Source of the DNA: Kappaphycus alvarezii
Lineage: Eukaryota; Rhodophyta; Florideophyceae; Gigartinales; Solieriaceae
Direction of reading: 5' to 3'
NCBI GenBank assembly: GCA_002205965.3
Contig: NADL03000109.1
Location: forward strand, 224,087 to 288,086
Length of the DNA stretch: 64,000 nucleotides
Part shown: one piece after another, positions 31,738 through 44,492 of the stretch
Layout of the letters: every line of letters begins with the position of its first letter
How positions within the stretch are numbered: position 1 is the first letter of the stretch
Made by a program: the position numbers and the translations under genes
Notes under the pieces: model-generated
Databases searched by the model: none
Told to the model about the DNA's origin: nothing
What the model saw: only the letters and a program-made list of their open reading frames with translations

Positions 31738-32952
31738 AACATCGCAGTATTAATACTTCTGAGATTCTCAAGCGAACGATGCTAAGACAGACTTCAGCAA
31801 TTATGCAGCAGGCGTAATATATTCCATTTTTCAGTCACTAAATAGTGTAAAAGTAGAAATTTTGACTTTTTCAGGCATTGTCTCCTTCAACTTCAAGAAA
31901 CTATGCACTTCACATACTGTTAGCTAACAAGCTGGGAAACATTGACGGAGTCTTTCAAAGAACAAATATCGGAACAACCCTTTAAAATTTCGTTTTTAAT
32001 GAGGTCAGCTGTTCCCTGATGGATGTCGTGATATTGGTAAAAGCTAAAAATGTAAGGATTAGCATTAGGCCATCAGAACGCTAGGAATCTGTCTGGAGGT
32101 AAGCTAGCAGGCACGCCGCATTGGATATGCCTACTGCTGCGACATGACTCTGTCTTAAGACGTTTTTGATATTTGCATAGGTCTCGCTTGCCCTCGTTGC
32201 GACTTTTTGTGCCACGTCGGTTAGCAGCCCGTAAGCGTCCGGATGCCATCCCCGAGAGTATTGATGGGGACGGAGACCGGCCTTCTTTTGTGGAAGACGC
32301 GATAAAGGACTCTTATCTTCTGAGTTTCGCCGCTCTTGCTGCGGTGAGCGAGGTAAGCGGGTTGAAAGCTGTAATACGTACAGGACTTTTGATCACATGA
32401 CGCTGGTGCGAAAAGATAGAGGTAACAAGAGATCACATAAATGGAGCACGCGAGGAGACGATTGAATAGGGGCAAGGATATGATAGAATGGAAATTGAAG
32501 CGCACAGTAAATGGTGATGGCGATGACGGACTGCGGGGTAAGATGTCCCGAGCCCGCTGCTTTTTCTCCGGGATAAGTTTCTCTCCGAGCTTCAGAAGCC
32601 GCCGCCGGCATTCGCCTCGGCGGGGATTATCATCACTGATTGGTGGTTTTACGTAGCAAATCTGACATCATGAGCAATTCTGGATGTGCATGACTGGGTG
32701 TTGTGTCACTAACCAATGAAATCCCCTGTAGGCGACTACCCATACACTGTACGGGTTGTTCTTACAGCTTGTAACTGTAAGCCAAGCATTATTCTGTAAG
32801 ATACCTTGCGTCAGCCGCACAAACAGCTCACTTGAGCCTCGATTTAGCTTTACCGTTCCATTTTTTTACCTCATATAGAACGAGAGAACTATTTGGCAGA
32901 TCTAGTGGTCATTTTCTAGTAAAGTCAATGATGGGTATCAAAGGCCTTACTC
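31738..32952. other. No recognisable gene; possible old LINE tail near 32.2-32.4 kb
   Basis: The frame 32173-32400 contains RRLAARKRPDAIPESID and VEDAIKDSYLLSFAALAAVS. It faintly resembles the region after the Cys motif in LINE proteins, but the match is too weak to call. The rest shows nothing. Confidence 0.3.
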
Positions 32953-32996
32953 TGTCAACCCCCTAGCGCCCTTTTCTAGGGCGCTAAGGGATTGAC
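32953..32996. repeat. Strong hairpin, about 20-bp stem
   Basis: TGTCAACCCCCTAGCGCCCT (32953 onward) pairs with AGGGCGCTAAGGGATTGACA with about two G-T or mismatched positions and a 4-5 nt loop (TTTCT). It stands out in AT-rich DNA. It could be a very small foldback element, the fused ends of a transposon, or a structured RNA. Confidence 0.8.
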
Positions 32997-33526
32997 AAAA
33001 GTGACATCGAAGAAGTCTGTTTCGCCAGTGCATACTAAAATCAGAAGTGAATCATTTTGTGCAGCCATTATTCATATTCAGAATTATTAATAAAGAGAGA
33101 TGCAAGGTAGGCAGATATTCAGGTCGTAATTAGCTGGAATTACAATTCATTTTATTAAAGACTGTAGGGCACAAAGACTATTAGAAGCAAAAAAATTATT
33201 CGACATGAAATGCAATGGGAAAAGGAGTCATTATTGATTTGATAAAGTTTTTCTTCCATGGCCCATAATAAATTGTTACCCTTAGATAAAACGTTGTACC
33301 ACGACATAGCATTACTGTATTCTTTGAGGAAAGCAGTTGACATACCTGTTCGAGTTATACAATGACATCATCTCGGAGCCATAACTGTACACCATTCGTG
33401 ATTAGTCTGATAAAGAGCAAAGTATCATTCCATTTAGCGAATCACTTTCGCTACACAACCGCAGACCAATGTCGTTCCAAAAAGAAATCAACCGGATTTT
33501 TTGAGTAGTAAATCATCAACATTTTT

Positions 33527-33557
33527 CCTCCAAGAGTTAAACACCCAAACAATCCCC
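33527..33557 (+). repeat. R1 repeat, very short 5'-truncated copy
   Basis: CTCCAAGAGTTAAACACCC followed by AAACAATCCCC matches only the last 30 bp of R1 in the sense direction. Confidence 0.55.
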
Positions 33558-34689
33558 ATTTTCCTCCTGGTCCATTCTTCCAAAATGAGGGATGGAAATG
33601 GGGGAGCGTTACTGTTTAGAGATTCAAGACAGCTATTTTACGAAGAATAGAAGGGACAGGTCTGTATACTAGAGGGTCCGAAAATGAGGCCGAGCTATGA
33701 GATAAAATAGTAAAAGTTCATTCCAATTAAACGAGAAAGGGTTTTAATATATTTCGCTTTTTACAAAGTTCAGTAGTAACTTCTCATAATCCTATTATTA
33801 AGGTCAGCTATTCCTTTCCTTTCGCTGCAGCCACTCTTTGGATATCTTCATTGATATGATCACTTCAATTACAACTTTTGTTGCGGGTATGGAGCAAGTG
33901 CGGAGTTAAAAATTTCCTTTTGAATATTTTCTTGTTAAAAATATAGAATATGAAAAAATTTAAAATGGTTTTGTATATAAAATGCAGGATTTGAGAGGGG
34001 AATTCGTATCGCCTGATTCATCTGTAAACTTTTGAACGATAGTTTTATGTTTTCATTTCTTAATTATATCTGTACTTCTGAGACATACGTACTAATTTGT
34101 TCACTGCAATGGTGGGTATTACATCACATAAATGTCAGCTGGAGACTAGAAGAAGTCTGAGGTGTTCAGAACAATGGTACTGTTAAATACCACAAAAACT
34201 TCTTTTTGTTAAAGGATTGAAAAAAACAGAGCCCAACTCGTATAATCTTGTCCCAAACATTTTCTTATATATGTAAACGGAAATATACAGTAAATTGTTC
34301 CCGATTTCCCTGTTTGGCACATCAAATTTATTTTAAAACCCCTATTGCCGTATAATTATAGCGTTACGCTTGCTACGTTTAATAATTACTAGAAGAGACA
34401 AACATATACGCTCTGATGTCGGTTACCGCCCAGTAGCCGTGGGTTTGAAATGAGCAGTATATACTGCAGTTAAGATTGAAGTAAATTACAGCATAATTTT
34501 GAATGCTTTTATTTCACTTAAAGTATAGCTTTTCCGTTGCAGAATCCCTATTTAAGCTTTCTAACCCAACAACAAGCCTCACTGACCAAGCAATCAGCAA
34601 ACGTTCCTCTGGAACAACTTTGTATCTCTACAAACCCACCTTAAGAACTAAACTGAACGTTTTGACTCAAACATATTTTAAAATGGAGT

Positions 34690-35150
34690 AAATAATTAAA
34701 TATCCATCTCAGTTTCCTACAGCAATGCTAAATTGTAAGGAAATATTTTCATACTTGAAGCCCACAGTTTAAAACTACTGTAAATCATCATTGAATAACT
34801 TTATCTATTTTTACTGGTCCAATTTTTTAATTTACTCAGTTTGGAAAGGATTAATATCTTAACGTCGTATTCAGATACGGTATGAGCTGTAATTAGTGTA
34901 TTTTTGCTGCCAAAAATATATACTCAAAACTATTATGAGGTTAACCCTAATTATATTAGCATACCTTTTCCGATATATAGTACAAATAGTCCAAGATTTT
35001 TGGAAATATTTTTCACGGTTTCAACATATCAAAGAACCCACATGTATCATCCCCTAGTAAAACTATCTCCAATTCATTAATATTTCAAGGCCTTCGTTAT
35101 GAAATTTATATTCATTAAATTTAAATTTACCACAATTTGAAGTTTCTTTT
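34690..35150 (+). repeat. R4 repeat, second copy
   Basis: Similar in order to 11791-12270: TTTCCTACAGCAATGCTAAA, GAAGCCCACAGTTT, GTAAATCATCATTGAA, TTTTTACTGG. Many small differences, no coding potential. Confidence 0.55.
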
Positions 35151-36219
35151 GATTATTTTAGAAAACAATCGAAAAATATATACATAGATAAAATAAACTA
35201 TGGTCATTTGGGCCCGAAGAGAAAATGGGAAATTTTATATTTGTTTAAATCTCTAATAACAGTTTTCGTTCCGTTTAGTAGAATATGCACTCGAAATATT
35301 TAATTGGTGACGACCAATCGTTTGTTTCCAACTCTGGACTTTTTGAAGCTTCTCTCTTGAGTAAACTTCATTTATCTCTTTTACCTCGGAACTGTACAAT
35401 TCAAACTATCAGCCTGGTTCATCCATATTGAATGAGAATGAATTCCTAACAGAACTCCCTTGTGAGCCAGAGAAATGACACATTTGTCGGGCTGAAACTT
35501 ATCCTAAAATCATACCTAATTTACTCCCCTCGATGTCCAGAAGCTTGAGCAGTCTTTGCTAATTTCCCCAAACAATAAAATTTGCATATGTTTCAAGAAT
35601 ACCACAACGTTCCCGTCTCTGTTGATTTCTGTGGTTTACTGATCTTTCTGTCCTTGTAAATTGAATCCGAAAAAAACGCATAAAAAATTTAAGCATTTGA
35701 GCAACTGAAATATGCATGGAACAGATGATTTTCGATGTCTATTTTGGGCGTAAAATAGCAGCTAGTTCCAACTATTTGATTAATTAATGATAATTATACT
35801 AAAATTTAAAATGACGACTGGCCTGTTAGTTTCTGTTCAATGTTAATACTGGTCCATATTACTGACGTATGACGTCCAAGACTCAAATTGATGTGCCTGG
35901 AAAGAGCTATTGTGCGGAGCTCAGGTTCAAGTGTGTGTGTAAACAATGCTGACAGAGATGTAGAGTGAAATAGTTAGATGGGTTATCCTATCAATTAGAA
36001 CACAGTTTCTATAAACTGGGTGACTTATTGCTGTTTGATATTCCCCATCGTCGTTTTTATAATTCTCAGAAGGTTTCAGCAGCTTATCCAAATGTCCTGA
36101 GACAGAAAACTACTCCATAAAATACTGCTCTCGTCCTTTACTTACTTAATAATCCCGGTATCTGGGACAGTAATGCGTCTGCATTGAATATTCCGGAACG
36201 ACATTGTATATATGAAAAT

Positions 36220-36700
36220 TGATGAAATATTTTACGCTCTGTCAGTTTTCGTAAAGTTATGCGAAGTTTTGATCTTTTTTATTGCAGGCCTACATTTTAA
36301 AGTTATTTTGAATCATCGCAGAATAAATTTATAGATTTTGAATATCCATACTTACTTATTACCAAGATTGAAATACGTTTTCTATCGCGATGCTGATTTT
36401 TCCCATGGGGGCTGTAAATATTGGGTTATTGTTGCAAAAATATTACCTGGATGAATCCGTACCATCCCAATATTTCAGTAACTATTACAGAATCCGTATT
36501 GTTTTTACAAGAATTGTCTACATGATTTCCTGAATTCTAGTTGCAGATTTATTCATAAATGTACTACACGTACTCCCAGGCTGTCGGAAATACTTCAGAT
36601 AGCCGCAAGGCATCCAGAAATACCTATTGATCAAATATTATAAAACATTTTCCAATTCATTATTTTTTCAATTCTTACATCGGAAAGTTTAAATTTTCTT
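36220..36700 (+). repeat. R4-like repeat, third diverged copy
   Basis: Shares GGCCTACATTTTAAAGTTA, TTGAATCATC, and the ATTACCTGGATGA and AATATTTCAGTAA landmarks with the other copies, at lower similarity. Confidence 0.4.
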
Positions 36701-39700
36701 CAATTTGAATGATTTCACATTTGGATGTACCTACTACATTGTTATGATTGCTTTTATCTGCATGGAAATTAGAATTTGGATTGAAAGATTTGATGGTGTT
36801 TCTACGCGGGGTACCATAGACTGGAGTACAATTATGCATGATTAGCTATCGATCCATAACAGGTCTCAACTCCTAAAGCTATGTAATAGTTCGGGAAATT
36901 CGTCCAGTTCTAATGCAAAGGCAAGCTTCAGCGGCTTTGAAGACAAAAAAATAGCTTACCTTCTGACCGGCCTTGCTATTGATGTCTATCGAACACTGTG
37001 GGGTTTTCCCGTGTGTTTTCACCACTTAGCCCCTTCGACGCACAATGAAGCAATATATCAGCTACTTTATCTTCAATACTGAGCAGGCACACATTTTCTC
37101 ACATTTATAAATCTAAAAAGGTATTTCTTCCATATAAATAGTGTAGATCGTATCAGCTATCAATTATTGAAGAAATAAAAATCATCTCAGAGTATGAATG
37201 TTTGGTCTTAGCATTAACACCTTACTTTATCTAAGGTTTCATTTAGCGCAAATAAGATATTGCGATTTAATGATGTGGGGAAAGGCATGGCTCATCTGGC
37301 AAAAGAATGTTAACCTTAGAGACAAGAAAGGCTTTACATGTAAATAAAAGTAGGCCATGCAGACAGCAGAATGTTAGTTTAATACTGCAAACATCGGACC
37401 AGTTTGCGTTGCCAGTTTCGATTGTTAGCCTTTTCCGTTCCGGCTGACTCCTATCCTATCCAAAATTCGCGAACGAAAGCAAAACTTGTCTCCAAGAGAA
37501 CATGTACTCACAATGTCGGCCAGTTGACGGCAAAGATAGCAAACTGACCTTTAACTCTTTCATAGAACCTCTCCATCCTTAAAATGTTTTGCTCGAAGAG
37601 ATTTCTTTAATTAAAGATGAACAAAGAATGGAACAGTGGAAAGAGACCTATTCAAAGAACTGAGAAAACTTGTTATCTTCCCTTTAGAGGAGAAACGTTT
37701 TCCACTCCACAAGAGAAAATTGGACCTTATGTGTAATAGGGTGATTCAGAAATACCTAATTAATCCTAGAGATCCTGCATGTGTGGTTTAAACCGCGAAA
37801 ATAATTTTTATTATTGTCTTGTTTTGGGCGTGGGCCATTTAAAGTTTAATGATTTAAAGTCGTTTGAAATCTGTACTTTGTTTGCATGGAATTTAATTCA
37901 GATAAAGTAAGTTCTGATACCTCTTTTTTTCTACCTGGATTCTAAACACTACTCCCAAAATTCATCGACTTAAAAATAGACCTTTTCATTCTAATTAAAT
38001 GTTCTGACTATTCAAAAGTCGAGGGACCATAAATATAACTAAACGTCCTAGCTCACATCTCTAGCGAGTAAAGTCTGCACCCTTGTAAAGACATTTTGCA
38101 CATTAAAAGTCCTAAAAGTAAAGTAAATTCGTAAGAAAATAGCAGTGTTTGGATAAACGTTTTCCAAATAAAACATTTACGTAAGGTGAACCCAGCCGAT
38201 CATCTTTGGAAAATACTGTCTAAGCTCATTTCGTTTGTTTAGTTTTCATTTAAGCATCCACAGTGAGGAATTAGCATTGGATCTTTTTTCTAATAAAATG
38301 GAATTTGAAAACACATAGTTTGAACTTTATAGTTTTTTCTACCAATAAACAGTGATAATACTTACAGCAACATTAAACGTCCTAGAGATTTCTTTTCGAC
38401 CAATTTTATCAATTATCTAGGTTTATCAATTTCTTGTTCTGATCTTTTAAGATATATCTGTGAGTCCTGACTAATGAGCTTTTATTCTTGAGATTCGTAT
38501 AATCATGGAGCAACGATCGCTTCACAGAATACTACGAACAGATTTTATCTAATGTCTTAATTTTCTCTCCAATCATGAGTAAATACATGTTAGACACATA
38601 TACGACACGATTATGCATGTATGTATGTATGGGTTTTCGTAGAAACTCATCCACACCAAAATAGGTTATTTTAAATCTCAATCTTTCGTCATGGAACATG
38701 CTTTAAACTCTTCCATTGCTACAAAACCAATGTATATGAGTTGAATCACTCTCAGTCAGTTAAAATGAAATAAAGCTATCTCTGTCCAATGGAACCACAG
38801 ATTTGACTCTTTTTTTGACAAATTTAGAATGAAGAACACTAATTCCAAAACGAAATGTTTTGACCTCAGAAGAAAGTAGAACAAAATATTCGTTTGAAAT
38901 TTCATAAATTTCATCTAAATAAAGCCCTCATTGTTTGAGATATCACTGTGAAATACTGCTTGATAGATTAAGTTATTTCTATTATCTATAATTAGAACAT
39001 CAGGAAAATATATAAAAAGACTACGAAAGTGAGTACGCGTTTAATTTTTGGAAAGTGTTATACTCTTTATCGTCAAACAGGGTCAAAATATAGCGCTGAT
39101 TTGATCGATAAAGAAAGCAGTTTCATTTCGGCTGGAGGTTCTATTTTTTTGTGCTATGATTTTTTCCCTTTTAAATTCATGAAAATCTAAGAGGAAATTT
39201 ATTAAGGCCCTAGAGGACTACCTCTTTAAAAATTACAATAAAACAATACGAAACTTGATCTCATGAGAAATTTCAGGTACCATTATATATAATGTTGCTT
39301 ACAAAACATTTCTTTATAAAATCAGTGTAGCTAGTGAAAAATAAGAGGAACCAATTTATAGTTCATATGTGACAAAATTTAAAGAGGTTCTGAAATAATA
39401 TAAATGTTCAGTGGAGCAAATTGATTTATCTTCATTAGTCTTTCCTTATCAAGCGCTAGCGCACTCTAGTCAACAAAATCGCACATCATAAATGCTTGAT
39501 TACCATGTACTTTACTCGTCGTGTGATTAGTTCGTTTCAATCCTTTCATCCAATCAGAACGAGTTTGGCTGAAGATTAGATCAAATGAATAAGAAGAAGC
39601 TATAGATAAGATTAAGTTATAACCCTATAGATGTTACTGTACTGACCTCAAGTATTGGTTATTTCAATATTATTGACTCGGATAGATAGAGCAGCAATTA

Positions 39701-40699
39701 AGAAGTCTAGATTATGAGAAGAGAGATATGTTTCTATGCAGTATAGATTGCACTGAATATCCATTTCAACTCTCACATAGATTGGTTTTACGGAGTACTG
39801 AACTACAAGCCAGCTTGTTCTAGCTTTCCTCCAGGAAAATTACTTCTCCTGGAATTAATGCTTATTACTTACTCATATAAAGCGACGAATCTCTATGGTA
39901 TCCACTGTAGACGTCCTGTATGGCAATGAAATAACTGGATTTCCCACGTCAGTCACGGTCAGAGGCGTGCGTGAGGGGATACCTATTGCGATAGAGGACC
40001 AGATGATGCAACCAAGTCTCTGATACAAGGGCCACAGAGAGGAAACTGATATGCATTTAACGATGTTAAGTAGTATATAATTGGCCAATTTATGACATGT
40101 AATATTGTTGATGAGCTCCGTCAATACTCCATCTAGCGGGCCTACTGATGATTGGAAGCAAATTGCAGCCATTAACTGTGCTTTTCCCACCTTTTTTTCG
40201 GACAAGGAGTTCATTTTCACTGGCATTGACCCTACTACAACTCCTTTCCTAAAACGCTATTTGCAAGCCCATTTTAACTGGTCCGGATAAATGTTTAAAC
40301 AAAATTGTACAAACTGACTCTAAAATTTTAAAAAATGGAAATTATAAAGGAATAGTATGTATTGATTCCCAAAAATATCTATTCTGTTATTATGGTTGGA
40401 ATTCAACCAGCGACGAGGCACATTTAAATATCTGGTTCCACTCTTTTGATTTCCAAGCGACGAAGCTGGCCCAGATGTTGCAAAGTGTTACTGGGATACC
40501 CCCTAGTAACCCGAATCTTTTTGGTACAATACGTAATCCGTGACCTTAGCAATGCTACCATTGCAGGTAAAAACGATATATTCCCCTACATTTTCGTAAT
40601 CTTGTAACGTAGTTTCACTGATGCTCTTTACTTCGGACAAGTTGAGATTTGAACCTCTCTCAAAATAATATTATTCCCTAGATTTATTCGTTTTCATTG

Positions 40700-41530
40700 A
40701 GAAGATACCTGTCACGCTAACCATTTCCAAACCGAATTCACTTCAAACATCCTGCGACGACTGAAGCCCATATCTGAAACCTATGAGACATTGTTTAAGT
40801 TTGTGCACCCAATTTGAAGTCGACGCAGAGTAATGTTGCTTTCCTTGAGAGCTTTGATGAACTAACCAGTTCTATTCTTCTCCGATAACGTGTAAGTGAT
40901 GATTACAGCACCATTGTGAATAACATTATGAGCGTGGTAATACCTTATTTCAATGTGCAGGACCCGTGTCACATTGTAAACACCATCTGAAAGGTAAAAG
41001 AGCCAACTTTGTCTTGAAAAGAAACGGAAGTACGGGGATTCTCAATCTTACCTCCCCCAGCACATTTGTTATCCAGTATAAATAATTGGTAAAATGCGAC
41101 AGAGGAATTAACTCTGCTTCAGAAAAGGATTACCCAACGCAAATTTGAAGTTTAGAGCCCCATATTATTGGTGTATAATTGAACATCCCAAAAAAGACAG
41201 ACCGCGAACGACGTCGCGCCTTGTCCTGAACAAATTCTGCAAATCCGTAGACTTTTAACTTAATTTTTGCGTCACAACTGCCCATATATTCAGTAAAACC
41301 CCAGTCAATCTGTTCCGCGAATTTAACTTAGAATATTTTTCATCGCAGTCCAATGCTGAGAGAGTGGTTGAGGCATGACTTTTCTTGGTATTGACACTGC
41401 TATGGTCAGATCAGGCCTCTTACTAGTACAGAGATGTATTGGAGAGACGTAAAGGCTAACAAAGGGTATGAGTATCATCTTCTCCACTTCTTTCGGAGAC
41501 AGGGGTTCTGATTTTTTTACCAATGTGATT
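40700..41530 (-). pseudogene. Ty1/copia RNase H relic
   Basis: The minus strand reads PIHLCTSKRPDLTIAVSIPR and QHWTAMKNILS (41523-41323), then RGTD, KLKVYGFAEFVQDKARRRS, VFFGMFNYTPIIWGSKLQIC (about 41220-41115), SFSEAELIPLSH (about 41115-41080), and further down RYHHAHNVIHNGAVIITYTL (about 40930-40880). These are the copia RNase H landmarks in order: CTRPDL, YADADWAGD (decayed), SWKSKKQ, SSTEAEY, and RTKHIDIRYH. Frames change and stops occur. No RT or integrase was found upstream. It is the only coding relic in the AT-rich stretch. Confidence 0.78.
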
Positions 41531-43940
41531 TCTACGCTTGTTTTGCTGGCGTCTGATGGGTCTCCCTGATTTTAATGATTGGGATTTACCCACTCGTGTA
41601 ATCACTTCCCAACGGACGACGGCGACCACTGACAAGCCACCAGTCGTCCATCTGTGGTCGAGGCTTTTCTTTCGCCAGGCTCCACACACGCCATTCGACA
41701 TGCTCTAGTGTGTGGCGGAGAGTAGCTAGGACCTCTGCGCACACGAAGTAGAACTATCAAATGAACCTCTACAGTAGGTTATGTAAGCACGGCTATCAGC
41801 CGTGAAAGTTAAGTGAGCACATCATCTCTTCCGTGTCTCTTATCTATTCGGTGCGATCTGAATCAAACTCTTTCAGATCTTTTACAAAGCACATGTCCTA
41901 ATGGTAGCGCTAAATATTTAGATTTTGTGATTTACATGTCGCTACATGGGAGAACTTACTCTGTAGAGGCAGATTGAGAGAAGAAAAAACCCTCAAAGCT
42001 ATGATATAGTTTGATAACAAGGAAAAATTTTGAAATTCCTAGGTACTTAATTTGAAGCCTTACCCCAAGTTGCGCTTGACATCTTTAATGAGCTGCATCT
42101 TCCGACATGTAACATTTTATCGAAATATCCAAGCTGATAGACCATAACGATTTTCGAGAGACTTAAAAATACACACTCGGAGGATTAAAGTGCATTAAAT
42201 CTAATTTATTAAAGTGTTTAGCCGGACAATTTAGACAAAAGCTAGGAAGCTTGAAGCAATCACTAGAGTGATTTAGGTATTTGAACATTTCTATCGTTTG
42301 CCTCCGGGATTTCAAGGATTTGGAAAGCCCAACCCAAGGCCATGTATATATTGAAAAAGCAGCATGCATAAGGAAACCTTAATCTATTTGCTTCTGAAAT
42401 CATCCAAGAGACACAGAAAAATGAGCAGTAGAAGAAGTACACTAGCGTAAGCTTGGCGTGGCTGCGAGAAGTGTTTATAATCGATAATACCATTCCACTC
42501 GTGCTCTCAGCTAGTATGTTAGATAGAGGTGTGCACGAAGTGGTTGTTAACAAGTTTACGTACTTTGATTGAAAGATAACTATTTCCTAGCGAGACTCAG
42601 TTCCTCCATCAAAGTGACGGGTCGCATAATATGTACAAACTTAAGTCCGATGTTGCTTACTACCCTGAGGAAAAACGAACTTGCATCCTTTTTCGTCCTT
42701 AGAGGCGAATCAGAAACTTAACGTGGACGTGCATCTGTGATGGACGCAAAGTAGCACTAACTTAAATAGGAATGAGGCTTTATCTGACTATTTAAATCAA
42801 TTGTCATATTTACTGATTCAAAGGTTTGGTTAAAGAAGCACTGAAAATTTTCTTTACTTTCTAGTGAGGAATAGTCACATGATTGGCTTGCACGGATAGA
42901 TTATGACAATTTAACGTCTGAATTTAGCTGCCGGGCAGTATCTTAATTTCTGGAAAGAGCTTTTGGTTATGGCAAATGGAAAAGCGCCCCGGGTAAAACT
43001 TTGTATTGTGTGTAAAAACTAATTCTGAAAGGGTACTTTCAGACTCCTCTTGATCTTATTAATTATCTTAAATATCTTCCACATCAGAATTGGATATACT
43101 TTTCTGATCTAAATAGACACAGATATCCATCTTATTCAGTAGCTTAGGCTGAATAACAGAGCTAACAATGTAAATTTGGAAACTATCATCACTAATGCTC
43201 ATGGTAAATCACAAACACTCAACCTTTCCATCAGTAGACCTATTTGAGTCCAAATAGCATATCCTTACTACACCGCATAACAACATCATTTTAACTGTCT
43301 TCATTAGTGACTGATACATTGCACTTGTCTCACTCTTTTTCTCCAATGCGTAAAGTCTTTCAGAGTTTCCAGGCGGACATGAGATTATGCGAAAACCATC
43401 ATACACATGAATGAGAAATGCGGTTTGTGGAGGGAACAGGGTGCAAATAAACTTTGAGGGTCATGCAGAAACTGTGCCAAGACTCAATTAAAGTCTAGGA
43501 GCGAATATAGTGTTGCCCAGTGACACATTTGGGATACCATCTTAAGCTGAACAGGGAAAATTCCGAACACCTCGACATCCTAACAGCTCGCAAAACGTTT
43601 GGAGTCTTAATCCAAGAGAATGGGTACTTTAAATTTATGAAAATCATAAATGACTTCCGCATCAGGAGTCATACGAGATGTTATGCCAGATTCCAGTATG
43701 GGAGGTTAATGTTTTTGATTCATCAGTACTATTACCCCAGATTACTGCAGCATCTTACAATAAAGAGTTCATTCTGTATTAACAGACGTTCAACGTGCAT
43801 TTGCTGCATAGATTTTAAACTAATCTTTTTTTTAGGGTTTTCCCATCCAGCTCTTTTGCATTTCTATGCTTGCCCTTCTCTGGTTCATTGCTACATATTC
43901 ATACTAGTTTAAGGGCTGGCCTGAGGTTAGGCATCTATGA
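41531..43940. other. No recognisable gene, AT-rich
   Basis: Short frames on both strands (41701-41456 minus, 42553-42263 minus, 43520-43912 plus) without motifs. 41787-41805 has a small CACGGCTATCAGCCGTG hairpin. Confidence 0.45.
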
Positions 43941-44057
43941 AGCGCAGTTCCTTTCCCATTACTGTGTCGGCATACCTTTTTAAGTTGATTGCTGTTGGCC
44001 AGAAAACAATGGATAGATAGGAGATATCATCCAAAAGTAAAACACCCAAACTTTTCC
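43941..44057 (+). repeat. R1 repeat, near full length
   Basis: Sense strand from AGCGCAGTTCCTTTCCC through ATTACTGTGTCGGCATACC to AAAACACCCAAACTTTTCCC, about 80% similar to the other copies. No convincing target duplication. Confidence 0.8.
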
Positions 44058-44492
44058 CTTAAGCATTTGCTTCACTTGAACTCTTTTGACTAATGCGCCG
44101 TAAAAATTGAGGATATTTCTGGGATCGAGAGGATTTAGGAAACAGCTGGAGTTGTATGATTTGCCTTTTCGCTGATATATCATTGTCTGTCATTGCTCAT
44201 ACTTACACTCACAGAATCTTCAATATATTTCGTAGAGATGATGGAACTTTTTTCTTAAATAATACTTCAAAGATCTCCTCCCAATTAGCTCCTGCCATAT
44301 GTTTTGTTGCTGGCTGAAGCTGATATGTCTCAATAGACGCAATCGGAATTTCAGCAAACATAAACTCACGAGTACTTTATCTAGCATAATTCATATTTCA
44401 AGTAGGTAAAACCCTTTTTCGATATGGACCGACAAACTTTTGGATATAGCATTGTACCTGAGTGTCAATAGTTCATTCATGAATATATCTTT

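Larger units (their letters stand above)
32997..40699. other. AT-rich gene-poor stretch
   Basis: No frame above about 65 codons and no motif until 39873. It holds an R1 fragment and two R4 copies, listed separately. A 117-codon minus frame (40226-39873) and a 61-codon plus frame on the opposite strand overlap each other and are not recognised. Confidence 0.6.
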
